Part shown: positions 11,571-21,227 of the stretch, one piece after another
How positions within the stretch are numbered: position 1 is the stretch's first letter
Layout: the number at the start of each line of letters is the position of its first letter
NCBI GenBank assembly: GCA_947579605.1
Contig: OX388306.1
Span: 3,968,001 to 4,032,000 of the forward strand
Origin: Athripsodes cinereus
Taxonomy: Eukaryota > Arthropoda > Insecta > Trichoptera > Leptoceridae
Direction: 5' to 3'
Length of the DNA stretch: 64,000 bases
Position numbers and translations under genes: made by a program
Notes under the pieces: generated by a model
Seen by the model: the letters and a program-made list of their open reading frames with translations, nothing else
Databases searched by the model: none
Told to the model about the DNA's origin: nothing

Positions 11571-12180
11571 ATCGTATTTTTCTGTACGATTGTTAAATAC
11601 TTAAAATAATTTACTCCAATGAAAGTCAATACAGACTCAACTAGTTGCTCCTCAATAGAAAGATAATGAGATATTTACTCCATTACCATCTACACTTGAA
11701 AATGTACCCCAGTCTTGTAATAGCCTTTTCAAATTTTAATTCAATTTATTTACTTTACGAGTAACATTGGTCGTTTTGAAATAACATTTTAATATTATTA
11801 TTTAACCACTAATTGAAATATACCTAATAATTACACGAAATAATAAAGTGGTATTTAAATCTTTTCAGGGGGGTGAGAGTATGATGGGTCACTGAAAGCA
11901 TCATTAAAAAGATAGAAGAGAGAAGGGCTTTGTCATTAAAACGTTAGGACTATCTATGAATGTACTAGCCTTGACACAGATTAACATTAAAACAAATGTG
12001 CTTGTATATTTTGCAAGGCCTGTAAGATGTACGAGTATTCGGGTATTATTTTTGCCCAAATATGATAAGATTACTAAGCACTAGTTTTCAAAACCTGGAT
12101 TTGATTGAAATGCATTAAAAAATATTCCAAATGACAATTATTATTCTTACTATTACAGCTAGCAAAAAGTGATGACAATT
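11571..12180. other. AT-rich stretch, no feature recognised
   Basis: No supported gene or family match. Confidence 0.45.
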
Positions 12181-12184
12181 TTCG

Positions 12185-12330
12185 CTAGCCTGATGATGAG
12201 AGCGGAAGCTCTTGAAAGCCGGCTCGCGTCCAGCAAAAAGTTACTGTGGATATACTGTAAATAAGTGCTTTATTTAAAATTAATTCAACATGAATTTCCA
12301 CCAAGTACCGACGGTTGAAAATATCATTGT
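12185..12330 (+). repeat. Foldback family a, half copy
   Basis: Starts GCCTGATGATGAGAGCGGAA, with CTCTTGAAAGCCGGCTCGCG and later TTTCCACCAAGTACCGACGG. Nearly identical to 1-125; the left arm is missing. Confidence 0.7.
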
Positions 12331-12479
12331 TATTCTTACTATTTATTTTTGTTTCTGCTATTAATTTCAGTTTTGATTTGTGTTAAATTTTTTCTTTATT
12401 ATAGAAGTAAGCATAGTGTGTTGCATAATCTGACACCTAATAGCGACTTAATGTAAATCTGTTGTTTGCAGTTGAGTTT

Positions 12480-12670
12480 GCTCCTGACATCTTGAAGTAG
12501 CTCCGTTGGACTGACGGGAGTACTTTAGTGCTCTTTGGGTTTTATTGGGTGCCTTGTCCTGTTAGGTTGGTAATTACGCCTATGATAGGGCGCATCCTTA
12601 TTCCTAATTTCATTTTTATTGTTTAATGTGCCTGTTGGTGTATGTTTGATTTAATAAACAAATAAATAAA
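12480..12670 (+). repeat. LINE 3' UTR-like repeat with AAATAAAT tail
   Basis: Contains TTACGCCTATGATAGGGCGC and ends TTTAATAAACAAATAAATAA. A related block (ATCACGCCTATTGTAGG) lies at 15225-15245 and another (AAGCACGCCTACG) near 24535. Probably the 3' untranslated end of one LINE family. Confidence 0.45.
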
Positions 12671-12764
12671 GTCTCTTCTCGAAAATACAAGTTTATTTTG
12701 AGAGAACTGAAAGCTTAGACCATTTTATTTGGATAACACTATTTGATTTCGCTTCATCTAAAAT

Positions 12765-12850
12765 ACAGTTACATAACATAACATTTATGGGCAGTTCACA
12801 CATATCGAACTTGTGGAATAAGATATGAATTTTGTATTATGGGTACTAGC
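12765..12850 (-). mobile_element. tRNA-derived SINE type 1, 3' fragment
   Basis: On the minus strand this is the 3' part of the SINE seen at 25500-25742 and 60525-60735: GTTCACAC, GTATTATGGGTACTA and CGCTAG, ending in the ATAACATAACAT tail. Confidence 0.55.
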
Positions 12851-12954
12851 AAGAACGCTAGTGACATGTTTTGCAATATATAAATGAAACCTTAGAGAAA
12901 ATGGACCCAATATTTTGTTTTGCGGTATGGAATGAAATGAGACATCTATCTATC

Positions 12955-13040
12955 TATACTCTCACGCCGTGTCCCAAGTGGGAAAGGCAAAGAGAATCGA
13001 ACGCTATGTATATTGACTTATCCTTACATTTAGATTGAGT
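12955..13040 (-). repeat. LRWFGHV LINE 3' end
   Basis: Plus-strand view: CTCTCACGCCGTGTCCCAAG, then GGCAAAGAGAATCGAACGC and TTATCCTTACAT. This is the reverse complement of the family 3' terminus. 5' truncated. Confidence 0.7.
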
Positions 13041-13077
13041 TGACATTTATCTTGTTAAACTTCATGTTTATACATAC

Positions 13078-13215
13078 ATACATACCATCACGCCGCTTCC
13101 CTCGCGGGGTAGGCAGAATGGATCGAGCGCCACTTCCTTCTATCCTTGCATACATCTTTCGTTTCCGTCACTGTCATACAATTCCTCATGCATGCTCTCC
13201 TGTTCAATGTGCTCA
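13078..13215 (-). repeat. LRWFGHV LINE 3' end
   Basis: CCATCACGCCGCTTCCCTCG, GGTAGGCAGAATGGATCGAG and CTATCCTTGCATACATC (plus-strand view) mirror the family terminus. Nearly the same block recurs at 33812-33910. Confidence 0.7.
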
Positions 13216-13275
13216 ACACGTGACATGTTTATAAATGGAATAAAACAAAATAAGTTTAAGTTTTTGTTTAGTTAT

Positions 13276-13345
13276 AGTGACCTGATTTCGACTTACAAGT
13301 CTGAATTTGAAAATGAATTTGTAAGTTGAAACCAGGTCACTATGT
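13276..13345. repeat. Small foldback (family c)
   Basis: TAGTGACCTGATTTCGACTT and its near-perfect inverse AAGTTGAAACCAGGTCACTA enclose a loop of about 20 nt. Half copies lie at 2217-2250 and 48855-48895. A 70-bp stem-loop or MITE. Confidence 0.75.
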
Positions 13346-13414
13346 AATTAAATATAAAGTGAAACTGAAACCAATTATTTTTACATACTTATTTCATTTC
13401 CATCACATTCATTT

Positions 13415-13919
13415 AATTTCTATTTATTTATTTATTTATTTTATTCTTCACTGTACATTGTTTACAATAATACAAATTAACATAGAAAATATCATTTATA
13501 CAATTCAATGTACAGAGGGCGAGTTTATCGCTAAAATGCGATGTCTTCCAACCGGGTTAGCCCGGTTATTAAAATCAAAAAACAAAACAAAAAAAAACAG
13601 ACATAAATATACATATCTACAGTAATATTATAAATATTAAAAAAAAAACAAAAATACAATATAAAGCAAACAAATGAAAAAGGCACATGCAGGCAACAAT
13701 GCACTCATGGACACTTAATAATAAAAAAAGTATAACATACATAATATATTGCAGCGTGCACATGCATAGGGAAAGGGCTTTAGGATAGGAGTCAGATGCT
13801 AAATTCAGTGAAAGGAAGTGATTTTTGACAGCTTGTCTGAAAGAAGGAAAAGTTGTTATCATCCTGATTTTCGAAGGAAGATTGTTCCAACAGCGTTCCA
13901 ACATTTCTGACACACACAT
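13415..13919 (-). pseudogene. LINE 3' end with C-terminal coding remnant
   Basis: The minus strand opens CVSEMLERCWNNLPSKIRMI, then TFPSFRQAVKNHFLSL: the last residues of a Jockey/CR1-like LINE ORF2 (Trp-Asn-x-Leu-Pro, then xFR/xL). It is followed by a long 3' UTR ending in repeated AAATAAAT (plus-strand TATTTATTTATTTATT at 13420). The reverse transcriptase core is absent. Related 3' ends occur at 2640-2900, 24130-24275, 33660-33770 and 58085-58215, so the family is abundant here. Confidence 0.75.
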
Positions 13920-13939
13920 GCCGATTTCTCTTAAAAAGT

Positions 13940-14790
13940 GACTATAAAAAAAAAAACAAAAATAGTAATTGCTTTATCGAGCTTATATTGATACTTTTAT
14001 GTCCGTTTTTTTTAGATTTTTTTTCAAGAAATTGTGATTTCAAAGCCTTTCATTGACTTCACTAAATAAACGTATATGGAAAAATAATACAGACAACGTA
14101 CAAAACGGACTCTAATAATAATAATATTCATACGGTTATCTAAATATGTTTGGGTAGTCGTTGACGCGATGAAGAGCCGTGCAGGCGTCATCACCGGTGG
14201 CGTAGTACCTACCCATACCGTTTCCCTCGAGCCATATATTTCACGGCAGTTTCTTATCTCGGACCTGGTTGCCTACATTTATTATTATATTATTATTTTA
14301 ATAATATTGAGTGAAGTCAGAATAGCCAACAAATTCACACTGCCTTCATATTTCACATTTGAACCTTTTTTCCCGCTTTGAAAATATTATGTTTGTGTAG
14401 GTATACGCACCTAATAAAAAATATAATATCTGATGCCTCTTGTTCAATTCGTTCATACGAGAAAGTTCAGAAGTTTTTATTAGGTGTATCAATATTATTT
14501 ATTTTAATAGTATGGACCAAGATGAATTTTCTGTAAAAAACTTATATTTTAATAATAGGTATAGTTTTAAGATGAAAATATTATGTTTGGGTAGGTACGC
14601 ATCTAATAAAAAAAGTATGATATTTGACACACTCTTTCATAAGAGAAAGTTCAAAAGTTTTTATTAGGGTTATTAATAAAACATATGTTTTTAAATAGTA
14701 GGTATGGACCTAGATAAATTTTCTATTATGAACTAATATTTTTTGTTATAATTTTAAGGCTCAATAGAATCGTTTATACTCTTTAATTGT
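13940..14790. other. AT-rich stretch with an internal two-copy repeat
   Basis: No gene supported. The segments around 14390-14550 and 14580-14720 are diverged direct repeats (ACGCACCTAATAAAAAAT against ACGCATCTAATAAAAAAA, then GAGAAAGTTCAGAAGTTTTT against GAGAAAGTTCAAAAGTTTTT), period about 185 bp. Confidence 0.5.
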
Positions 14791-14791
14791 T

Positions 14792-15005
14792 AATGCGATT
14801 TGAAACAAGTGTTCCTTTCTACTATTGTTTGTTATAGGTTGTAAGTTATATAATTCGCAGAGAGACGTCTTTCGATATCAATCGATAATGACCTTATAAG
14901 TCGAAAGACGTCTCTCTGCGAATTAACAAACAATAGTAGAAAGGAACACATGTTTCAAATTGCATTATTATGGAATTCTTCTACGTGTGCACCGACACAA
15001 TTAAT
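14792..15005. repeat. Foldback family b, long hairpin plus common 3' flank
   Basis: The arms 14792-14880 and 14890-14966 are inverted, with GAGAGACGTCTTTCGA facing TCGAAAGACGTCTCTC and AACAAGTGTTCCTTTCTACT facing AGTAGAAAGGAACACATGTT. The flank ending CACCGACACAATTAAT is shared with copies at 16105, 21228, 45945 and 47110, so it belongs to the element. Confidence 0.85.
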
Positions 15006-15304
15006 CTTTAATTGTTGTTTATTTAACAAAATATTTTGTTTATATAATTATGTAATCTTACATAAAGTGAGTACATACATAGATTTGGGTGGATATAAGG
15101 CGGGACTGTTATTCCTGAAAATTAACTAAAAATATCATTTTGTAATCAATTATAGGTATGTACTTTTTATTTTTTTTATATGTGTTTAAAGTTTCCCTTA
15201 TAAAAAGATATTGCCTCCAGGCAATAATCACGCCTATTGTAGGTTTGGACGCCCTTTATTATTATAAAAATAAAAATTTATTATTGTAATTAAAAAGATG
15301 TCTG

Positions 15305-15640
15305 AGAAATACGTGGCTTGACCATGTGGATCAAATTCTCAAAGAAGGCCGCGTGCTGAGTAAGAGGAATTGGCGTACCATATGTTTGAAAAATTGCGTG
15401 AATGTGGAGGAAGCAAAAGAAGTATGTAAAGATAGATTAATATGGGTTTCCGTAATCTCTGCTTCTAGAGTGCTCCCTCGGGGCAGCGTTTCTCGCTTTA
15501 ATGCGACATTAAATCCTGTTTGTGCATGTGTGTCGTTATGGATATACATATCTCCAGGTACAGCACGAAGTATGTGGCGGGCGCTGCCCGTTAAAAAAAA
15601 TCTTTGCTTACCCCACTTGGGGTACGGTTGAGGGTTTAAA
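15305..15640 (+). pseudogene. LRWFGHV LINE 3' fragment, interrupted by a short insertion
   Basis: Reads TWLDHVDQILKEGRVLSKRN, then CVNVEEAKEVCKDRLIW, ending in the family 3' end CTTACCCCACTTGGGGTACG at about 15605-15625. It is split by a 134-bp element at 15465-15598. Confidence 0.75.
15465..15598 (+). mobile_element. 134-bp poly(A)-tailed insertion in a LINE
   Basis: Starts with CTAGAGTGCTCCCTCGGGGC and ends GCGCTGCCCGTTAAAAAA. Near-identical 11-bp direct repeats (AATCTCTGCTT at 15454-15464, AATCTTTGCTT at 15599-15609) flank it. The host LINE reads continuously across the gap when the insert is removed. No other copy was seen in the window. A short SINE-like retroposon by structure; origin not recognised. 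Confidence 0.7.
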
Positions 15641-15719
15641 TAAAATTGTCAATTTTTTTTATTATTATCTTAGTAGTACTAAGTACACACATCCAAAAAT
15701 ACCACTTTAATTATTATGT

Positions 15720-15845
15720 ACTATACCTTCAGGACATAAATATCCCATAAAGGAGGTAGCCAGTAGACCAGCTGCATGCAATAAACATGTAAGCTATGCT
15801 CTACATGCCAACAAAAAATTGAGACATTCAGGATGTCCAAAAATA
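15720..15845 (-). mobile_element. TAG-tailed short retroelement copy
   Basis: Plus-strand view: ACTATACCTTCAGGACATA, then GGAGGTAGCCAGTAGACCAG, GCATGC and AAACATG. It ends GAGACATTCAGGATG, the inverse of the family body. Confidence 0.75.
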
Positions 15846-16104
15846 TAATTGTTTTTTTTATTGTTTATCTAATGGAATGCATTGCATGTGTAAGGTGATG
15901 AGCCTTAATTGCAATGAGAATATGATTACTGATAATATAATATATTTATTTTTGATTTTGAATAAAACTATGATTTTTTTATTAATAAAATTGTTTAGAT
16001 ATATATCCTAGCACAGGCCTGACCTATTTAGTCAGCAATGCTTACATTGTTGTTATATGTGTTGTACCGTTTTATTAAAAAAATAAATGAATATTATGTT
16101 AAAT

Positions 16105-16245
16105 ACCAGGTTCAATCGATTGATAATGACCTGAAATATCAAAAGACGTTTCTCTCACGATCAATCATAATCTATGTTAAAAAGGAACGCTTGTTTCAAT
16201 CCTAATTATGAAATTCAACAACGTGTGCACTGACACAATTATTAT
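16105..16245 (+). repeat. Foldback family b, half copy
   Basis: Right arm (GATAATGACCTGAAATATC, AAAAGACGTTTCTCTCACGA, GGAACGCTTGTTTCAA) plus the family flank ending GTGCACTGACACAATTATT. The left arm is absent. Confidence 0.7.
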
Positions 16246-16261
16246 GTAATAAATCAGTATC

Positions 16262-16576
16262 AGCTTGAGAGACAAAATAAGAAATGAAACTATCCGACAA
16301 AAGACAAAAGTCGTTAACGTTGTTGATAAAGTCTCCAAGCTGAAATGGCAATGGGCTGGTCATGTGGTAAGACGAGAGGATGGCAGATGGACTTCCAGAA
16401 TTCTTGTATGGAGACCATGGGAAGACAAAAGAAGCGTAGGAAGACCCCAAAAAAAATGGTTTGATGACATTGTCCAGATGATGGGGAAACAATGGTATCG
16501 TGTTGCTCGAGATAGGAAAATGTGGAAAAGTTTTGAAGAGGCCTATATCCAGCAGTGGAGAGAAGAAGGCTAGCAT
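16262..16576 (+). pseudogene. RTE LINE C-terminal fragment (KWQWAGHV type)
   Basis: The open frame reads LRDKIRNETIRQKTKVVNVV, DKVSKLKWQWAGHVVRREDG, WTSRILVWRPWEDKRSVGRP, then WFDDIVQMMG and WKSFEEAYIQQWREEG before a stop. KWQWAGH, EWRPR-like, GRP and AYIQQW are the hallmark C-terminal motifs of insect RTE-type endonuclease/reverse transcriptase proteins. It is an intact terminal stretch of about 104 codons, but the endonuclease and catalytic core are missing and the 5' side is unrelated foldback DNA, so it is a 5'-truncated dead copy. A distinct RTE family from the LRWFGHV group. Confidence 0.85.
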
Positions 16577-16869
16577 TAAATTAGTTGAATCATTATTAAC
16601 ACTATGCATAATATAATTAATATGCTGAGGTACATATGCAGGCGCAAATTAATAATATCTATAGAAACGTAGTACCTACGTAGCGTAGAACTTGCATTAC
16701 CGGATTGTATGTAATTTATAAAGTAATCAAAGATTGTTTGCACGTCAGAAGGAAATGAATGATGATGAAGTATAGGAGTGTAGGAGAATAATATAATGTA
16801 GGAATGACGTAGTAATAAAATTATTATTCGTAGGTTTGAATAGTACAGGAATAATGTAATACTATACCT

Positions 16870-17365
16870 ACACTTTACCCTCACGTCATGCATGTATTAG
16901 ATATACATACTTCTATCGATTCTACATTCACACAATTTCTTATGCATACATATTCAATACACATAGTCCTCCTTGAAAATTAGATCTTTGTGATTTAGCT
17001 TATTTTATTTGGTTCTCGGACATCGGTGCTTTCTTACTACCCCTTTTTCAGATAAACATATCCTCTGTGTCGTATTTTCATCATCTTTTCGTTCCACATG
17101 TCTAAACCATCATAGCTAACTAATTCGCATTGTATCTACAACGCTTCTCCTGCATCTGCTAATTATTTTAATATGTTCATTCCTCTCTCTATCACGCAAC
17201 GTTTTACCAATCATTCTCCTCAGTAATCGTATGTCCGCAGCATTTTTTCCACTTTCAACCTTCTTCAACCACGTTCAAGTCTCGTTCACATATAAGATAA
17301 GTGGCGGTACCAGAATGATATTGTGCACCAACATATTTGCCATGTTTGACACATTGTCTTGGCTT
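16870..17365 (-). pseudogene. LRWFGHV LINE fragment, longer copy
   Basis: The minus strand reads LVHNIILVPPLI, TWTWLKKVESGKNAADIRLL, RRMIGKTLRDRERNEHIKII, then the WFGH-equivalent block and a decayed 3' end at 16870. This extends the family upstream into the ETW...AEMR(F/L)LRRM segment typical of RTE-like ORFs. Multiple stops. Confidence 0.7.
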
Positions 17366-17619
17366 GGTTTGTCAATAGCTTTTGAATATACAGAAATGAA
17401 TTTATGGAACAAAATTTATTGCATATTCCGTATAATTTTGAGTAGTAGGTAGAAATGAAGCTCTACTCTTTTTAAGTTTTGGGTTGCCTTTTTGGCAGGC
17501 TTTCATAAAACATAACATAAAAGACATTTAATAATTTTTAAACAGCAATAAGATTTGTCATGTATTTTGAACGTCTTATTTCGTCGTGGCATGTATGTAT
17601 GAATGTCGGACGACTGATT

Positions 17620-17815
17620 CGGAACATCTTTCTCAAAAGCACGGTAAACTGTTGGAAGAGCGATGTATTCAGTTTGTTCCTAAGCGATGTAATTGATTAG
17701 TCTTTACGAAAGTCCTCAGAGAGTTGATTTCGGACGACAGGTCCTGCGACACCAAAAGCCCTGTCATGAAAGTAGAATTTGTTAGTTCTGTTGATCTCTT
17801 CCAACATAATATTGT
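17620..17815 (-). pseudogene. LINE ORF2 C-terminal fragment (L2/CR1-like)
   Basis: The minus strand reads NKFYFHDRAFGVAGPVVRNQ, LSEDFRKD, a stop, then SITSLRNKLNTSLFQQF. The pattern (RAFGVAGPxVWNxLP, then xFKxxLKTxLF) is the usual end of L2/CR1-type LINE proteins. One in-frame stop, so a pseudogene. Confidence 0.7.
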
Positions 17816-18515
17816 CAAATGCCTTTGCTGAGCGTAGGGCTTACTTGCAAGTGAGCGAAAGCCCAGAGCTCAGAAAGTGTAGGAAGAGAATACAAATATT
17901 CAACAAAGAAATAAAACAACAAAAAATACCAAGCAAAATAAAATGAAGAATCAACATAATTTATAAAATATATTAAAACACAATACCTGAAGGCACGCAG
18001 TTTATCAACATTTTTTTCAATTCTTGGACCAGTGCCAAGTCGTAAATGAACTTTGACTAAAGCTTCTTTCCGTAGGCAAAAGTATGATAAAGTTTTCATT
18101 GTTATTCTTTTTTTCTACCCACACAACCATCACATCTGTTTCGATAAAATGGAGATTTTATTTCAGACATAGGTAGGTATATCACACTTATATCCATAAG
18201 TGTTTGTCTACATTATTGCAGACATATAAACCATCTCCAATTTAGAATAAGATGAGTGGTAATTTATTTGTTAAAATAATAATAAAACATACCTAAGAAC
18301 ATTGAATTCAGGATAAGTTTTTTTCGCAATATTTCTCTTACTTGAAGTGCATGGATTTATTGGATTATTCTGAATAAGTTTTTGGTTAGACGGGTATATT
18401 ATAAATAAAACACAAATATCGCTTGAATTTCCCGTTAAGTATCTGGTAGTGAACAGGTCACTCACTCTTCTTTGTTGGTTTTCAAGTTTCCTGTAATGGA
18501 ATGTTGGAGCAGTGA
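17816..18515. other. No recognised gene
   Basis: Minus-strand open frames (17815-18099 and 18271-18636) do not resemble any family. The second runs into the foldback that follows. Confidence 0.45.
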
Positions 18516-18703
18516 GCCTAGTCAAAACACATTTAAGCGTTACGTTTTCCTTCAAACGCGGACGACGTTGCGAGAACGCGTCAATTTTCGGAGCTAAAAT
18601 ACACAAGTAGCTCCGATAATTGGCGCCTTTTCGCAACCTCGTCTTGTTTGAACGAAAACGAAACGAAAACGTAACGCTTGAAATAAATGTGTTTTGACTA
18701 GGC
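18516..18703. repeat. Foldback MITE-like element (188 bp)
   Basis: Ends GCCTAGTCAAAACACATTTA and AAATGTGTTTTGACTAGGC. Inside, AAGCGTTACGTTTTC faces GAAAACGTAACGCTT, and GGAGCT faces AGCTCC in the middle. The whole unit folds on itself. Single copy here. Confidence 0.75.
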
Positions 18704-18734
18704 CTACAGATGTTCGTAAAATATGTTCATAAGA

Positions 18735-18870
18735 CAATTTACATCTTAAGTTCAGCGATGAAGTATGCCACCCATCCAAAATTTCTTAACTTTTGTTGGC
18801 ACGGAGAGGACGACTTGCATGTACATAAAAAGCACCTGGTCCGTTGGGTAGCCCATATTATTATTATTAT
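18735..18870 (+). mobile_element. TAG-tailed short retroelement copy
   Basis: ACATCTTAAGTTCAGCGATG, TGCCACCCATCC, TTGTTGGCACGGAGAGGACG and GCACCTGGTCCGTTGGGTAG, followed by an ATT run. Confidence 0.75.
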
Positions 18871-19264
18871 AAAACATCACCCTTCACTGAGACCATAACA
18901 GCTTTTGGCCAAGGCGGTCTAAGCAGGAAAAATGAAAAGAAAAAAAAAACGAAGAAATGCCAAGTCAAAAAAAAAAGATCTCATCAAAAAGAGACAATCA
19001 AAAGAGAATCTCTATCCTGGCGATAAAGGCATTGTATGTTATGTTGAAAATATCGACATGAACATTCAAATTATTAAACAATTTTATAGCCTTTCCGACA
19101 GGAGAGTTTGGTATTATGTTTGTTCTGCTACCAGGGGGGTAAAAAAGTAAATGCTGTCATATGTTTGAGTTGCCGTGATGGTATGGTAGAGATTTTTTAG
19201 AAATAAAAATCGAGATAATTGTTAAACTTCATCGATGATTTGCTTTATTAATTAAGTCATGAAA

Positions 19265-19823
19265 AAAAAAACGTAGAAGGTTTTTCAAGAAGTACCTAAA
19301 AGGTTTTTTCAAAATGTTTTGACTCAAATTTACTAACGAGTTTTCTCTACCAGAAAACAGCCTTTGGCTAGTGTGGCTTTTTATGCATATTCTTATGCAT
19401 ATTTTTATATCTTATTTTGTTTGTATATTTATGTAGTTGTGAACAATATCAATAAAGAATATAAAAAAAAGAATGAGCACTTATATGAACTTTGACGAAT
19501 AACTACAAATGTAGAAGGTTTTTTTTAAAAGAAGGAGGTTTTTTCAATATGTTTTGCTTAAAAAGTTTACAAACGAGTTTTCTCTACCAAAACACAGCCT
19601 TATGGCAAGTGTGCCTGTTATATTCTTATGCATATTTTAATGTCTTATTTTATTTATATATTTATGTAATTATGAACAAAATTGTTTCAGGAAAAAAAAA
19701 GAATGAGCACTAATTTGAACTTTGACGAATAACTACAAACGTAGAAGGTTTTTTTTAAAAGAAGGAGGTTTTTCAATATGTTTTGATTTAAATTTACTAA
19801 CGAATTGTTTTCTTTTTTTCCAG
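19265..19823 (+). repeat. Three tandem units containing a branch-point/acceptor-like segment
   Basis: GTAGAAGG starts the units at 19273, 19511 and 19741 (periods 238 and 230). Each has TTT(T)CAA-ATGTTTTG and then TTTAC(T/A)AACGA-TTTTCT. Unit 1 has TACTAAC at 19331-19337 with AG at 19352-19353. Unit 2 has TACAAAC at 19568-19574 and has lost the immediate AG. Unit 3 supplies the real acceptor of exon A. The units diverge after the acceptor position. Confidence 0.85.
19795..19823 (+). promoter_or_regulatory. Branch point and 3' splice site of Kv exon A
   Basis: TACTAAC at 19795-19801 is followed by a T-rich tract and TTTTTTTCCAG ending at 19823. The branch A (19800) lies 23 nt before the AG end, a normal spacing. 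It opens exon A in the frame that yields S1. Confidence 0.85.
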
Positions 19824-20402
19824 ATAATATCCGTCATATCAGTATTCTTCATCTGCGTATCTGTCCTGTCATTCTGTCTCAAGACACATCCAGATCTTCG
19901 CGTGGAATATTCACTCTACAATCCGATATCTGATCTACCAAACAATATCAGCTCTGTAAATAATAATTTTAGTAATAATAATAATAAAAGCACCAATCTG
20001 ACTGTCGTATGGACCAATGAAACAGAGAAAAGACCATCAGCGACCTCTTCAACAGCAACCGCTTATATTAATAATAGTAAAAATAGTAAAGAAAGTGCAA
20101 GAAGAAATATCACTGCAAAGAAAGTGACAAAAGGAAGCTCAGTATACAACAGAGACACGAGGATTAGTAAAAGAAGTGATGTGAGAAGACAAAACATACA
20201 CAACCAATACTATTATGAAGACGCTAAGCGCAGATATAAGAATCATCCTGAGCGATATGCGACTAGTCCGGATAAATATCCAAATGGTGAATATCATTCT
20301 GAGAATCGTTGGAACAATTATGGTAAACCGCATAAAGCCTTCTTCTACGTGGAGCTGGTTTGTAATGTGTGGTTTACATTCGAGTTGGCTGTGAGATCGG
20401 TG
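19824..20402 (+). CDS. Shaw: Voltage-gated K+ channel, Shaw/Kv3 family: exon with S1, S1-S2 loop and S2
   Basis: An internal exon of 193 codons, phase 0 at both ends, bounded by TTTTTCCAG and GTAAGT (20403). Residues 1-20 are transmembrane S1 (SVFFICVSVLSFCLK), followed by THPDLRV, typical of Shaw channels. Residues about 30-168 form a very long, Asn/Ser/Lys-rich extracellular S1-S2 loop with several N-glycosylation sequons (NIS, NFS, NKS, NLT, NET, NNS, NIT). Residues 170-193 are S2 (AFFYVELVCNVWFTFELAVR) with the conserved acidic residues and Phe of the charge-transfer centre. The reading frame continues exactly into exon B: VRSV then VAPNLIEF aligns with the VRFISSPN-type junction of Shaw proteins. 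The product assembles as a plasma-membrane tetramer conducting K+ in excitable cells. T1 lies upstream, outside the window. The long loop and the [12 protein letters not shown] pattern recall Drosophila Shawl rather than classical Shaw, from memory; the paralogue is not settled. Continuing the open frame upstream of 19824 is intron. Confidence 0.93.
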
Positions 20403-20535
20403 GTAAGTACTATTCAATTTTCATTCTAATTATACTCGTAGTCACACTTATCCCGTCACTGTAATGATTATTGAAATGTAGATATAGATATATCCTAACT
20501 CTGGTCTACCTATATCAGTAGTATTGCATCGCTCG

Positions 20536-21085
20536 TGATGTGGTGTTCTCACTTTGGCGAATAATTATCGCCAGGGCGCCAAAATATCGCCAGCCATTTG
20601 AACCGTGTGAACAAAATGACAGCTAGTCTGAAACGATAAAAACCAGTAGAAACGATATCGTCTCGAGTTGACCACCTTCCAACTATTTCGGCCGATTGAA
20701 CGATTTGCGCATGCGCAGATGTGCGCGGCGTATGTATCTATGGTAAAAACTTAATAATCTATAAATTTTATAATGTTTCCCGCTTCGTGACAGCAGTTAT
20801 CTTTGTTTTTAGTTTGTGGCGTTTGTTTCCTTAATTAAAAGGCGCCTTATAACCTCTACTATAACATTTTCGACTAAAAATAAACACTTCGCGCTCTCCA
20901 ACTCGACGTCCGCCATTTTGAAAACAGTGTCAAAATCAAAGCGCACCTGATAGATCGTTTCTATATCGGTGGACTGTGTGAACAGGTGTGACGATCAATG
21001 GATGTCCGGCGAATTTTGTTTTTTCGCCTGGCGATATATTTTGAAATTCGCCTGGCGATATTCGCCAAATGTGAACACCCCATCA
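20536..21085. mobile_element. Non-autonomous DNA transposon (550 bp) with long imperfect TIRs
   Basis: The left end TGATGTGGTGTTCTCACTTT and the right end (reverse complement TGATGGGGTGTTCACATTTG) are inverted and continue into GGCGAATA and CGCC(A/T)GGCGA repeats at both ends. CGCCTGGCGA occurs twice near the right end (about 21027-21037 and 21050-21060). Further in, GAAACGATATCG (left) faces TCGTTTCTATATCG (right). No transposase frame. The end sequence recalls PIF/Harbinger- or P-like elements, but the superfamily is uncertain. Lies 134 bp after the exon A donor. Confidence 0.75.
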
Positions 21086-21227
21086 ATGGTATGGGTTTAC
21101 CGAAACCGATCGCGATTCAAATAATCAAGTAACAGAAGTGCATTATAAAATACTGAAAAACATTTAAAAACTGGTCTACCTAGTTGGATCATCGTATTTC
21201 TTATTTGTTTGTATTGTACGATTATGT

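Noticed and set aside
14400..14720. CRISPR-like array from repeated segments
   Set aside because: Only two diverged direct repeats of unequal length; no regular spacers. Ordinary intronic duplication.
18271..18636. 121-codon minus-strand open frame
   Set aside because: Runs into a palindromic MITE at 18516-18703 and has no recognisable motif.
1..19823. T1 domain exon of the Kv channel upstream of exon A
   Set aside because: No frame resembling the conserved tetramerisation domain (FDRHPGVFxxxLxYYRTG type) was found.
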